DNA of 64,000 bases from Mesorhizobium loti R88b (GTDB lineage Bacteria; Pseudomonadota; Alphaproteobacteria; Rhizobiales; Rhizobiaceae), in assembly GCF_013170845.1 (NCBI RefSeq), contig NZ_CP033367.1, positions 868,001 through 932,000 on the forward strand, given 5' to 3'. A program made the translations under genes and the position numbers. The notes under the pieces were generated by a model. It was not told the origin of the DNA and made no database searches. It saw only the letters and a program-made list of their open reading frames with translations. Position 1 is the first letter of the stretch, and the number at the start of each line of letters is the position of its first letter. Positions 35,678 through 42,939 of this stretch are shown here, one piece after another.

Positions 35678-36010
35678 CGTGACCTCCTGCGTAGGACCGG
35701 CTACGGGATGCACACTCTCTGTGATTGGCGTAACTGATCGGCGCTCGGCTTGATTGCCACGTGGTTCCCCCAATCCGTCGCTGCTTCGCAGCGCCACCTT
35801 TCCCCCCTCCGGAGGGAAAGGAAGGGAGCCTCATTGGAAAAGCGTTGACGGCAAAGCACTTTGGCGCCTTTCCTCTACCCCGTCGATCGGGGGAGAGGTG
35901 GCTCGGCGAAGCCGAGACGGAGTGGGGGTCGACCAGCGCAGCATAAGACAACGCATGCGCCAACTGCTTGGAAATGTGTGCATACCGTAGCTAGGTTAAG
36001 GAGGCGCCCG
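35678..36010. other. Intergenic region with inverted repeat
   Basis: About 330 bases without a gene. It contains the repeat at 35765-35930. No RNA or further gene was recognised. Confidence 0.6.
35765..35930. repeat. Rhizobial inverted-repeat element
   Basis: Left side CCCCCAATCCGTCGCTGCTTC and GCCACCTTT face right side AGGTGGCTCGGCGAAGCCGA and ACGGAGTGGGGG in inverted order. GC-rich hairpins (CCCCTCCGGAGGG; CCCCGTCGATCGGGG) lie between. It resembles common dispersed elements of this group. Confidence 0.7.
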
Positions 36011-36367
36011 TCACGGCACCAGGTCGATCGTCTCGGTCGTGTGCTCCACGCAGATGAAGCAGCAGGTGTCGCAGGGCTGGTCGTTGTCGGGCCCGACACC
36101 AGCGGAGATGCTGTCATTGCCGTTGACCCAGGCACCGTAGCAGATGCGCTCTCCCGAATTGCAGGACAGCGGCACTGATTTCTGCGAATTCGGATCGATC
36201 AGGAACACCTGGTCGTTGCCCGGCCAGACCGTCTCGCGGTCGCGGCTGAACAGTTCGACGGCGACCGCCTGCTTGCGCAGGTTCTTGACGAAGAAAGCCA
36301 TGTCGGCGGCCTCGGCCGAGCTGGTGCAGACCAAAGCCGCAAGCACGGCCATGCGAAACAGCGTCAC
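36011..36367 (-). CDS. Cys-rich secreted protein, paralogue of the gene at 33205
   Basis: A 118-aa protein. I place the start at a GTG (36365-36367) because GGGAGGG lies six bases before it; an ATG at 36403 is the alternative. A signal peptide follows (FRMAVLAALVCTSSAEAAD). The mature domain has TVWPGNDQVF, SVPLSCNSGERICYGAWVNG, GVGPDNDQPCDTCCFICV and ends ETIDLVP, matching the 33205 protein motif by motif. Function is unknown. Confidence 0.8.
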   Translation of the reverse strand: MTLFRMAVLAALVCTSSAEAADMAFFVKNLRKQAVAVELFSRDRETVWPGNDQVFLIDPNSQKSVPLSCNSGERICYGAWVNGNDSISAGVGPDNDQPCDTCCFICVEHTTETIDLVP

Positions 36368-36438
36368 CGCGAACCCTCCCGAATCATCCCGGCAGAATCG
36401 CATGCCTGCCAGGAACTAGGAAGGTGTGGTTCACTCGT

Positions 36439-37920
36439 CTACGAAGGTGCGGGGCCAGAGATCTCCCGTCCCAACCGCACCGTTTCTTGCACCAGAAGAT
36501 CGAGGTCGTCGCGCCTTGTGCGATGGTTGGCGATCGCCACGCGCAGCCAGTGTTCGCCATGCACCGTGGTGTCGGAGAGGGCGGCAATGCCCTGTTCCTG
36601 CAGCCGCAGCATGATCTCGGTGTTGAGCGCCTTCAGCGGCTCCCCGGCGAGCTCGGGCTGGTAGCGGAAGCAGACGATGTTGATGGTCGGCGGCGTCGCC
36701 AGCTCCAACGACGGCTCGGCCTCGATCAGTCCGGCGAGATAGTGCGCTTGCTCGATGTTCTGGTCGATCAGGCGGCCGAACTTGTCGACGCCGTGCTCCT
36801 TCAGCGCCATCCAGACTTTGAGCGCGCGGAAGCCGCGCGAGGTCTGCAGGCCGTAATCGTGCAGCCATTCGCCCGACGCGAGGCCGCGCGGCGTCGATTC
36901 CAGATATTCCGGCGTCACCGCGAAGGTGCGGCGATGCGCGACGGCATCCCTGACCAGGGCACAGCCGACCTCGAACGGAGCGTGCAGCCATTTGTGCGGA
37001 TCGAGTGCGACCGAATCCGCCCATTCGATGCCGGCAACGCGATGCGCGTTCACAGGCGCAATCGCGATCAGCGCGCCGATGCAGCCGTCGACATGGAACC
37101 ATAGGTCTTCCTCATGCGCGAGTTTGGCCAGCGCCTGCAAATCGTCGATCGCGCCGGTGTTCACCGTGCCGGCATTGCCGATGACGCAGGCCGGTGTGAG
37201 CCCGGCCGCACGGTCCTCCGATATCGCCGCCCGCAAGGCCGAAATGTCGATGCGCAAACCGGCATCGGTCGGGATGCGGCGCAGCGCCCGATTGCCGAGG
37301 CCGAGCGCTTCCATGGCCTTGCGGTGGCAGGAATGCATCTGGTCCGAACCATAGAAACGCAGCGGCTTTTCGATCGCGGCCACGCCGTGCTCGCGCACAT
37401 CGATGCCCGCCTTGGTGTTGCGCGCCACCGTCAGCCCGATGATGTTGGCCATCGAGCCGCCGCTGACCAGCGTGCCGGAGGCGGAGGCCGGAAAGCCCAG
37501 CATCTCCTTGCACCAGTTCACCACCTGGCTGTCCATCAGCGCGGCGGCGTGGTTGCCGCCGCCGAGATTGGAGCCCTGGATCGCCGCCAGGAAATCGCCG
37601 AGCGCGCCGGTGAAGTTGCTCGACCCCATATACCAGGCCCAGAAGCGTGGATGGATGTTGCCCATTGGATAGGACATCACGGTGCGCGCGACCTCGCTGT
37701 AGACAGCGGCCAACGGCGCCGGCGATCGCGGCAGGGGTGCGGCGAAGGACCCTCTCACATCCGCCGGCATCTCCCGCCAGACCGGGCGGTTCCTGATATC
37801 GCTGAGATAACCGACGGCATCATCGATGACCTGGTGCGACAGGGCCTGCACCGCTGCCCAGTCGGCAGGGTCGAGCGTTTCCTCGGCCACCATGCCGAGG
37901 CTTTCCGGCGCGATATCCAT
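36439..37920 (-). CDS. Group II PLP-dependent amino-acid decarboxylase
   Basis: A 493-aa enzyme of the aromatic-L-amino-acid/glutamate decarboxylase fold. Marker stretches are HPRFWAWYMGSSNFTGALGDFLAA, GTLVSGGSMANIIGLTVARN, DLWFHVDGCIGALIAIA and SVALDPHKWLHAPFEVGCALVRD, whose Lys binds pyridoxal phosphate. It could act on aromatic or acidic amino acids. GGGAGGA precedes its ATG, and it follows the cysteine-synthase-like gene by 12 bases. That pairing suggests a substrate made by the first enzyme, such as a cysteine-derived amino acid. Confidence 0.85.
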   Translation of the reverse strand: MDIAPESLGMVAEETLDPADWAAVQALSHQVIDDAVGYLSDIRNRPVWREMPADVRGSFAAPLPRSPAPLAAVYSEVARTVMSYPMGNIHPRFWAWYMGSSNFTGALGDFLAAIQGSNLGGGNHAAALMDSQVVNWCKEMLGFPASASGTLVSGGSMANIIGLTVARNTKAGIDVREHGVAAIEKPLRFYGSDQMHSCHRKAMEALGLGNRALRRIPTDAGLRIDISALRAAISEDRAAGLTPACVIGNAGTVNTGAIDDLQALAKLAHEEDLWFHVDGCIGALIAIAPVNAHRVAGIEWADSVALDPHKWLHAPFEVGCALVRDAVAHRRTFAVTPEYLESTPRGLASGEWLHDYGLQTSRGFRALKVWMALKEHGVDKFGRLIDQNIEQAHYLAGLIEAEPSLELATPPTINIVCFRYQPELAGEPLKALNTEIMLRLQEQGIAALSDTTVHGEHWLRVAIANHRTRRDDLDLLVQETVRLGREISGPAPS

Positions 37921-37932
37921 GACATCCTCCCG

Positions 37933-39021
37933 TCAGGCCGCCGGGAATTGGCAGCCGGGCGTCGAGCGCGACAGCGCCATCTCGTCGGCATCCATCTCGG
38001 CCTCGATGCCGTCGAACAGCGGCGTCGTCATGTAACGCTCGCCGGTGTCGGGCAGCATGCACAGGATCACCGATCCGGCCGGCGCCTTCTCAGCGACCTG
38101 CCGCGCCACGGCGAAGGTGGCGCCGCCGGAAATGCCGGTGAAGATGCCTTCCTTCTGCGCCAGCGCCTTGGCCCATTTGATGCCTTCGGGCCCGGCAATC
38201 GGCATCACCTCGTCATAGAGGCTGGTGTCGATGGCTTCCTGCAGCACGTTGGGGATGAAGTCCGGTGTCCAGCCCTGCACCGGATGCGGCTCGAAGGCCG
38301 GATGGCTGGCTGCAGGGGCACCATTGGCACCGCGCTGCTGCGCCTTGCCGCTGCCGACCAACTGGGCATTGGCCGGTTCGCAGAGCACGATGCGGGTCTC
38401 CGGCCGTTCGCGGCGCAGCACACGCGCCACACCGACGACGGTGCCGCCGGTGCCATAGCCGGTGACGAAGCAGTCGAGCCGCGAGCCCGCGAAATCATTG
38501 ATGATCTCGCGCGCCGTGGTCGCCTCGTGGATGGCGGCATTGGCGGCGGTTTCGAACTGGCGGGCGAGGAACCAGCCATTGGCCTCGGCCAGCTCAACCG
38601 CCTTCTTGTACATGCCAAAACCCTTTTCGGCGCGCGGCGTCAGCACCACCTTGGCGCCCAGCATGCGCATCAGCTTGCGGCGCTCGACCGAAAAGCTGTC
38701 GGCCATGGTGACGACCAGCGGATAGCCCTTCTGCGCACAGACCATGGCGAGCCCGATGCCGGTGTTGCCGCTGGTTGCCTCGACCACCGTCTGGCCGGGC
38801 TTCAGCGCGCCGCTGCGCTCGCCCTCCTCGATGATGTTGAGCGCCAGCCTGTCCTTCACCGAGGCGGCCGGATTGAAGAACTCGGCCTTGACGTAGATCG
38901 TCGCGTGAGCCGGTGCGAGATTGTTGATGCGGATCACCGGCGTGTCGCCGACCGTGTCCAGAATGCTGTCGAACAGACGGCCGCGCCCGGCCGTGGTCCG
39001 GATTTTTTGTTTGTTCAACAT
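37933..39021 (-). CDS. Cysteine synthase-family PLP enzyme
   Basis: A 362-aa beta-family PLP enzyme. It has NPAASVKDRLALNIIEEGE with the PLP lysine, VVEATSGNTGIGLAMVCAQKGYPLVVTM, TGYGTGGTVVGVARVL, and EGIFTGISGGATFAVA. Cysteine synthases make cysteine from O-acetylserine and sulfide; other members make cystathionine, sulfocysteine or cysteate. It is longer than typical CysK (about 310-330 aa) by a C-terminal tail. GGAG is seven bases before the ATG. It is the first gene of a two-gene operon with a decarboxylase, so a biosynthetic role other than bulk cysteine is possible. Confidence 0.85.
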   Translation of the reverse strand: MLNKQKIRTTAGRGRLFDSILDTVGDTPVIRINNLAPAHATIYVKAEFFNPAASVKDRLALNIIEEGERSGALKPGQTVVEATSGNTGIGLAMVCAQKGYPLVVTMADSFSVERRKLMRMLGAKVVLTPRAEKGFGMYKKAVELAEANGWFLARQFETAANAAIHEATTAREIINDFAGSRLDCFVTGYGTGGTVVGVARVLRRERPETRIVLCEPANAQLVGSGKAQQRGANGAPAASHPAFEPHPVQGWTPDFIPNVLQEAIDTSLYDEVMPIAGPEGIKWAKALAQKEGIFTGISGGATFAVARQVAEKAPAGSVILCMLPDTGERYMTTPLFDGIEAEMDADEMALSRSTPGCQFPAA

Positions 39022-39225
39022 CGTTGATCTCCTCGATCGTGTTGATCTTCACAGGCCGGTTACAAACCGGCGGCTTGGGCGGCGAGGTTTCGAGACCTTG
39101 CCGCGCTAGGACTGACATGCCGGCACTGCGGCAATGGTGGTATCCGGCGCGGAAATTCGCCACCGGATGCGCCGTGTCGTGTTTGGTGATAGAGCAAGGG
39201 CCAACAGGCCAGCGTGGGAGCAGGC

Positions 39226-41265
39226 GTGGAAACGGACGTGGAATCCGCACCATCGAGACTGGCCGGCGGCACACCGGGCCTGTCCGTGCGTCTGCTCGGA
39301 CCGCTGGAAATCCTGCGCGACGGTGCGCCAATAGCGCTGCCGGCGTCGCGCAAGCTGCGTGCACTCCTGGCCTATCTGGCGCTGGCGCCACACGCCGTGG
39401 GGCGCAGCCGCCTGTGCGAGCTCTTGTGGGATGTGCCCAACGACCCCCGCGGCGAACTGCGCTGGTGCCTGAGCAAATTGCGCGGCGCTCTCGACATGCC
39501 TGACCGGCGCCGGGTCATAACACAAGGCGATACGGTCGCGATCGATCTCGACGGCTGCCTTGTCGATGCGCTGGAGATCAGCCGTGCCGCCGCGCAAGGG
39601 ATCGGCACGCTCGACATGGAGCGGCTGCAGACGCTGGCCGGACTTTTTGCCGGTGATCTGCTCGATGGCCTCGTGCTTGAGCGCAGCCCGCTTTTCGACA
39701 GCTGGCTGATCGCCCAACGCCGGCGTTTTCATGCCTGCCACGCCGCCGTGCTGGAACAGCTTGCCGCAAACCATCCAGCGGGTTCACCCGATACGTCCAG
39801 GCATCTCGACAAATGGGTCGAGCTGGCGCCATTCGACACGCGCGCGCATCTGGCCCTCCTGTCCAATCTGGCGGAGCGCGGTGCCATCGGCGCCGCCGAG
39901 GCGCATCTGGCTTCGGCTGCTCGCCTGTTCCAGTCGGAAGCGCTGGATGTCGCCCCGCTCCGTGCTGCCTGGCAGGCAATCCGCGATCAACGGTCCGGCA
40001 GCCCGCTCAAGGCGCAACCCGCCTGCCTGTCCACACGAGCGCAACTGGTGGCCACATCGGATGATGCCGGCACGGTCGAGCCAAGCCAGGCGTCGCTGGC
40101 GGTGATGCCGTTTGTCGAAGACGCCAGCGAAGGCACACGCGGCGGCCTCGCCGACGGCTTCACCCACGACATCATCACCCGTCTTGCCAAGCTCCGCGAT
40201 TTCTTCGTCATCGCGCGTGGATCGGTGTTTGCGCTGGCGCAGATGAATATCGCGCCGGAAGAGGCAGGCCGCAGGCTGAACGTCGACTATGTCGCCACCG
40301 GCACGGTGCGCAACACGGCCGGCCGGCTGATCGTCAGCGTCGAACTGATCGAGGTGCGCACGGCCCGGATCGTTTGGGCCGAGACCTTCGAGCGGCGGCC
40401 CGACGACATCTTTGCCGTGCTCGACGATATCGGCAACAGCATCGTTTCGTCGATCTCGGCCGAGATCGAAACGGTGGAGCGCAACCGCGCCATGCTCAAG
40501 GCGCCCAATTCGCTCTCCGCCTGGGAGGCCTATCACCGCGGCCTGTGGCACATGTACCGCTTCACCCAAGCCGAAAACGAACAGGCGCAGCATTTTTTCG
40601 CCACGGCCTTGCGGCTCGACCCGACCTTTGCCCGCGCCTATGCCGGCCTGTCCTTCACCCATTGGCAGAATGCCTTCCAGCGCTGGGGCGACCGCGACCG
40701 CGAGAGCGCGCTGGCCTATGAGAGCGCCGGCCACAGCCTGCTGGTCGACGACCACAATCCGGCCGCGCACTGGGCGATGGGCCGGGCGCTGTGGCTGCGC
40801 GGCGAGCAGGACGGCTCGCTCTGCGAACTGGAACGGGCGGTGGATCTCAGCCCGAATTTCGCGCTCGGCCATTACGCGCTGTCCTTCGTCCATTCGCAGT
40901 CGGGCGACCCGCAAGCGGCGATAAACTCCTCCGACCATTCGCGCCATTTGAGCCCCTTCGACCCGCTGCTGTTCGGCATGCTGGGGGCGCGCGCCATGTC
41001 GCATGTTCGGCTCGGCCAGTTCGACGAGGCGGCCGACTGGGCGCTGAAGGCTGCGGCAAGGCCGAACGCCCACACCATCATCCTGGCGATCGCCGCGCAC
41101 TGCCTGGCACTGGCCGGCCGGCTCGACGAGGCGCGCGGCTTTGCCGCCGCCATCCGCAAGACATTGCCTGATTATCGCGCCGACGATTTCATCGGCACCT
41201 TCCGCTTCGAGCCGGATGCCGAAGCGCTGTTCCGGCAAGGCGCCAGGCGCATCGGGCTCGGCTGA
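39226..41265 (+). CDS. BTAD/SARP-like regulator with FlgO-like and TPR domains
   Basis: A 679-aa regulator. The N-terminal region has an OmpR-type winged helix with BTAD architecture (VRLLGPLEILRDGAPIALPASRKLRALLAYLALAP; CELLWDVPNDPRGELRWCLSKLRGAL), then a helical bacterial-activator domain. The centre has the FlgO-like segment SLAVMPFVEDASEGTRGGLADGFTHDIITRLAKLRDFFVIARGS. TPR-like repeats complete it. The GTG at 39226 follows GGGAG; a GTG at 39214 is also possible. It is divergent from the cysteine-synthase-like operon and may regulate it. Confidence 0.85.
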   Translation: METDVESAPSRLAGGTPGLSVRLLGPLEILRDGAPIALPASRKLRALLAYLALAPHAVGRSRLCELLWDVPNDPRGELRWCLSKLRGALDMPDRRRVITQGDTVAIDLDGCLVDALEISRAAAQGIGTLDMERLQTLAGLFAGDLLDGLVLERSPLFDSWLIAQRRRFHACHAAVLEQLAANHPAGSPDTSRHLDKWVELAPFDTRAHLALLSNLAERGAIGAAEAHLASAARLFQSEALDVAPLRAAWQAIRDQRSGSPLKAQPACLSTRAQLVATSDDAGTVEPSQASLAVMPFVEDASEGTRGGLADGFTHDIITRLAKLRDFFVIARGSVFALAQMNIAPEEAGRRLNVDYVATGTVRNTAGRLIVSVELIEVRTARIVWAETFERRPDDIFAVLDDIGNSIVSSISAEIETVERNRAMLKAPNSLSAWEAYHRGLWHMYRFTQAENEQAQHFFATALRLDPTFARAYAGLSFTHWQNAFQRWGDRDRESALAYESAGHSLLVDDHNPAAHWAMGRALWLRGEQDGSLCELERAVDLSPNFALGHYALSFVHSQSGDPQAAINSSDHSRHLSPFDPLLFGMLGARAMSHVRLGQFDEAADWALKAAARPNAHTIILAIAAHCLALAGRLDEARGFAAAIRKTLPDYRADDFIGTFRFEPDAEALFRQGARRIGLG

Positions 41266-41361
41266 AGTCGCGCTCGAAATCCAACCGTTAACGAAGTCGG
41301 AAGGAGTTGCTTAACCGTTCACCTCTATGTGACCTCCCGGAGGGTCCATGGCAAAGTGAGT

Positions 41362-41541
41362 ATGATGAGCGACAGCCCCGACAAGCGCAGCGAATGGCGT
41401 GCCATTCTTCATGTACAGGCCCGCGTCGCCGTCCTGTTCGTTCCCGTGGTTGCCAGCCTGCTGATCATTGCAGCACTTGCCGGCAACGACCGCAAATCCG
41501 TTCCCGATGTCGACCGGACGGTCACCGGGTCGGTGCGATAA
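41362..41541 (+). CDS. Small single-pass membrane protein (59 aa)
   Basis: Residues about 18-42 are hydrophobic (VAVLFVPVVASLLIIAALAG) with charged ends. An AAGTGAG precedes the tandem ATGs. No family is recognised. It lies between the BTAD regulator and a second small gene. Confidence 0.5.
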   Translation: MMSDSPDKRSEWRAILHVQARVAVLFVPVVASLLIIAALAGNDRKSVPDVDRTVTGSVR

Positions 41542-41640
41542 GCCACCAGGCAGCGCGTACCCAGCACCTGTGGTCGAGCCTTTACCGGCGGAACCCCGCG
41601 CGCCGTCGCACATTGTCTTCCAGGCCCGCCCCTGGAGGAC

Positions 41641-41817
41641 ATGATGACCAAAGCTTTCGACATCAACGACAACAGCAAAGAAAATCCCAAGCGCCCGCCG
41701 CAGCCCGAGACCGGCGACGACCTGAAGAAGAAGAAGGTCGATGGCAAAGCCTTCCAGGTGAACGAGAACAGCGTCGACAATCCGACGCCCACGTCAGTGA
41801 AACCAAAGCGGGACTGA
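41641..41817 (+). CDS. Small hydrophilic protein with internal duplication (58 aa)
   Basis: GGAGG lies two bases before the first of two ATGs and five bases before the second, so the second (41644) may be the true start. The sequence is almost all polar. It holds two copies of a motif: KAFDINDNSKENP near the start and KAFQVNENSVDNP near the end, separated by a Pro/Lys-rich linker (LKKKKVDG). The protein is likely disordered. No known function. Confidence 0.6.
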   Translation: MMTKAFDINDNSKENPKRPPQPETGDDLKKKKVDGKAFQVNENSVDNPTPTSVKPKRD

Positions 41818-41856
41818 CCGATAAAGATGGCCTGCGCCCGTCGATTGGGAAGCGGC

Positions 41857-42408
41857 CTAGGAGCCGGTGCTTTCCGGCAGCATTCGCCTGAGCACGTCGT
41901 CCTTTCGGATGAAATGATGCCACAGCGCCGCCGCCGCATGCACTCCGGCCAGGATGAGGATCGAATTGGCGCAGAGGCTGTGCAGCTCCCTGATGGATCT
42001 GGCCGTGTCGCGATCCGGTGAAACCGGCGCCGGGATGGTGAAAAGGCCGAAGAAGCTCAAGGCGTCACCCCGGTACCAGGTCAGCAGGATGCCAAGAACC
42101 GGAATGGCCACCAACAGGGCGTAAAGCAAGAGGTGCGCGACCTTCGCCGCCCATCGTTCAAGCTGTGACATTTCCGTCGGCAGTCCGGGTGTCCCCAGCG
42201 TCAGACGCAGGCCGATACGGATGACGACCAGCGAGAACAGCAGCAGCCCGAACGAAATATGCAGCCACCAGACGAGCGCGCGACCGGGATCGCCCCGCGG
42301 AAAGAGCTCCTCCACGTAGGTCAGGCCATAAAGACCGATGACCAGCAGGAACACCGCCCAATGAAGGGCTTTCTGCGCGCTTGTATAGGTAGGGGTCATC
42401 CGAGCCAT
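41857..42408 (-). CDS. cybB: Cytochrome b561
   Basis: A 183-aa membrane protein with four hydrophobic helices. Heme ligands are His in QKALHWAVFLL, WWLHISFGLLL, and the pair in LHSLCANSILILAGVHAAAALWHHF. The family is a di-heme quinone-type cytochrome b561. It may move electrons between quinol and periplasmic acceptors, or superoxide and quinone as in CybB. Length fits the family (about 175-185 aa). Confidence 0.9.
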   Translation of the reverse strand: MARMTPTYTSAQKALHWAVFLLVIGLYGLTYVEELFPRGDPGRALVWWLHISFGLLLFSLVVIRIGLRLTLGTPGLPTEMSQLERWAAKVAHLLLYALLVAIPVLGILLTWYRGDALSFFGLFTIPAPVSPDRDTARSIRELHSLCANSILILAGVHAAAALWHHFIRKDDVLRRMLPESTGS

Positions 42409-42570
42409 CCGGTTTTGAATGGTTCTAAACTAGCCGCCATCATGTCAAAGCTTTGTCCGGAGACGATCCTTTTTTGAAAAGAACGTTCGTGCTGCCGGGG
42501 ACACTGGAACACGCAACTTGTCGGTTCGCTGACAACAGGGTAACCGAAAGGCGCCATGCGGCAGCCAAAC

Positions 42571-42594
42571 AGAAGCCCGACGAACCGGGCTTCT
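42571..42594 (-). terminator. Rho-independent terminator after the UBP zinc-finger gene
   Basis: Stem GAAGCCCG/CGGGCTTC with an ACGAAC-type loop, followed on the minus strand by TTCTGTTT. It uses the same CCCG-ACGAA-CCGGG sequence as the terminator at 53856. Confidence 0.6.
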
Positions 42595-42616
42595 TCATCG
42601 GGTTTCTTGGCGCACC

Positions 42617-42925
42617 TCAATAAAAGCGCGGGATCGAACCGTTCTGCGGGGTGGTGCGGTCGCCGAGGTCGAGAAAAACCTCGTCGACATAGCACCAGCC
42701 CCAGCCTTCCGGCGGGTCATAGCCCTCGATGATGGGATGGCTGGTGGCGTGGAAATGTTTTGTCGCGTGGCGGTTGGGCGAGTCGTCGCAGCAGCCGACA
42801 TGGCCGCAGGTGCGGCAAAGCCGCAGATGCACCCACCACGAGCCGCTCTTCAGGCATTCCTCGCAGCCGAGCGCGCTCGGCGTGACGTCCTTGATCCCCG
42901 CTGCATGCTTGCATTCATCCGCCAT
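42617..42925 (-). CDS. UBP-type zinc-finger protein
   Basis: A 102-aa protein with a ZnF-UBP fold: CKHAAGIKDVTPSALGCEECLKSG, WVHLRLCRTCGHVGCCDDS, HATKHFHATSHPIIEGY and WGWCYVDEVF. The Cys/His set binds zinc ions. In bacteria the partner of this domain is not known. It begins 14 bases after the flavoprotein gene and is probably cotranscribed with it. ATG at 42925 or the preceding ATG at 42928 can start it. Confidence 0.9.
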   Translation of the reverse strand: MADECKHAAGIKDVTPSALGCEECLKSGSWWVHLRLCRTCGHVGCCDDSPNRHATKHFHATSHPIIEGYDPPEGWGWCYVDEVFLDLGDRTTPQNGSIPRFY

Positions 42926-42939
42926 CACACTCTCCCGAA

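Noticed and set aside
37114..39027. A 637-codon plus-strand open frame
   Set aside because: Antisense to the decarboxylase and cysteine-synthase-like genes; no domain seen.
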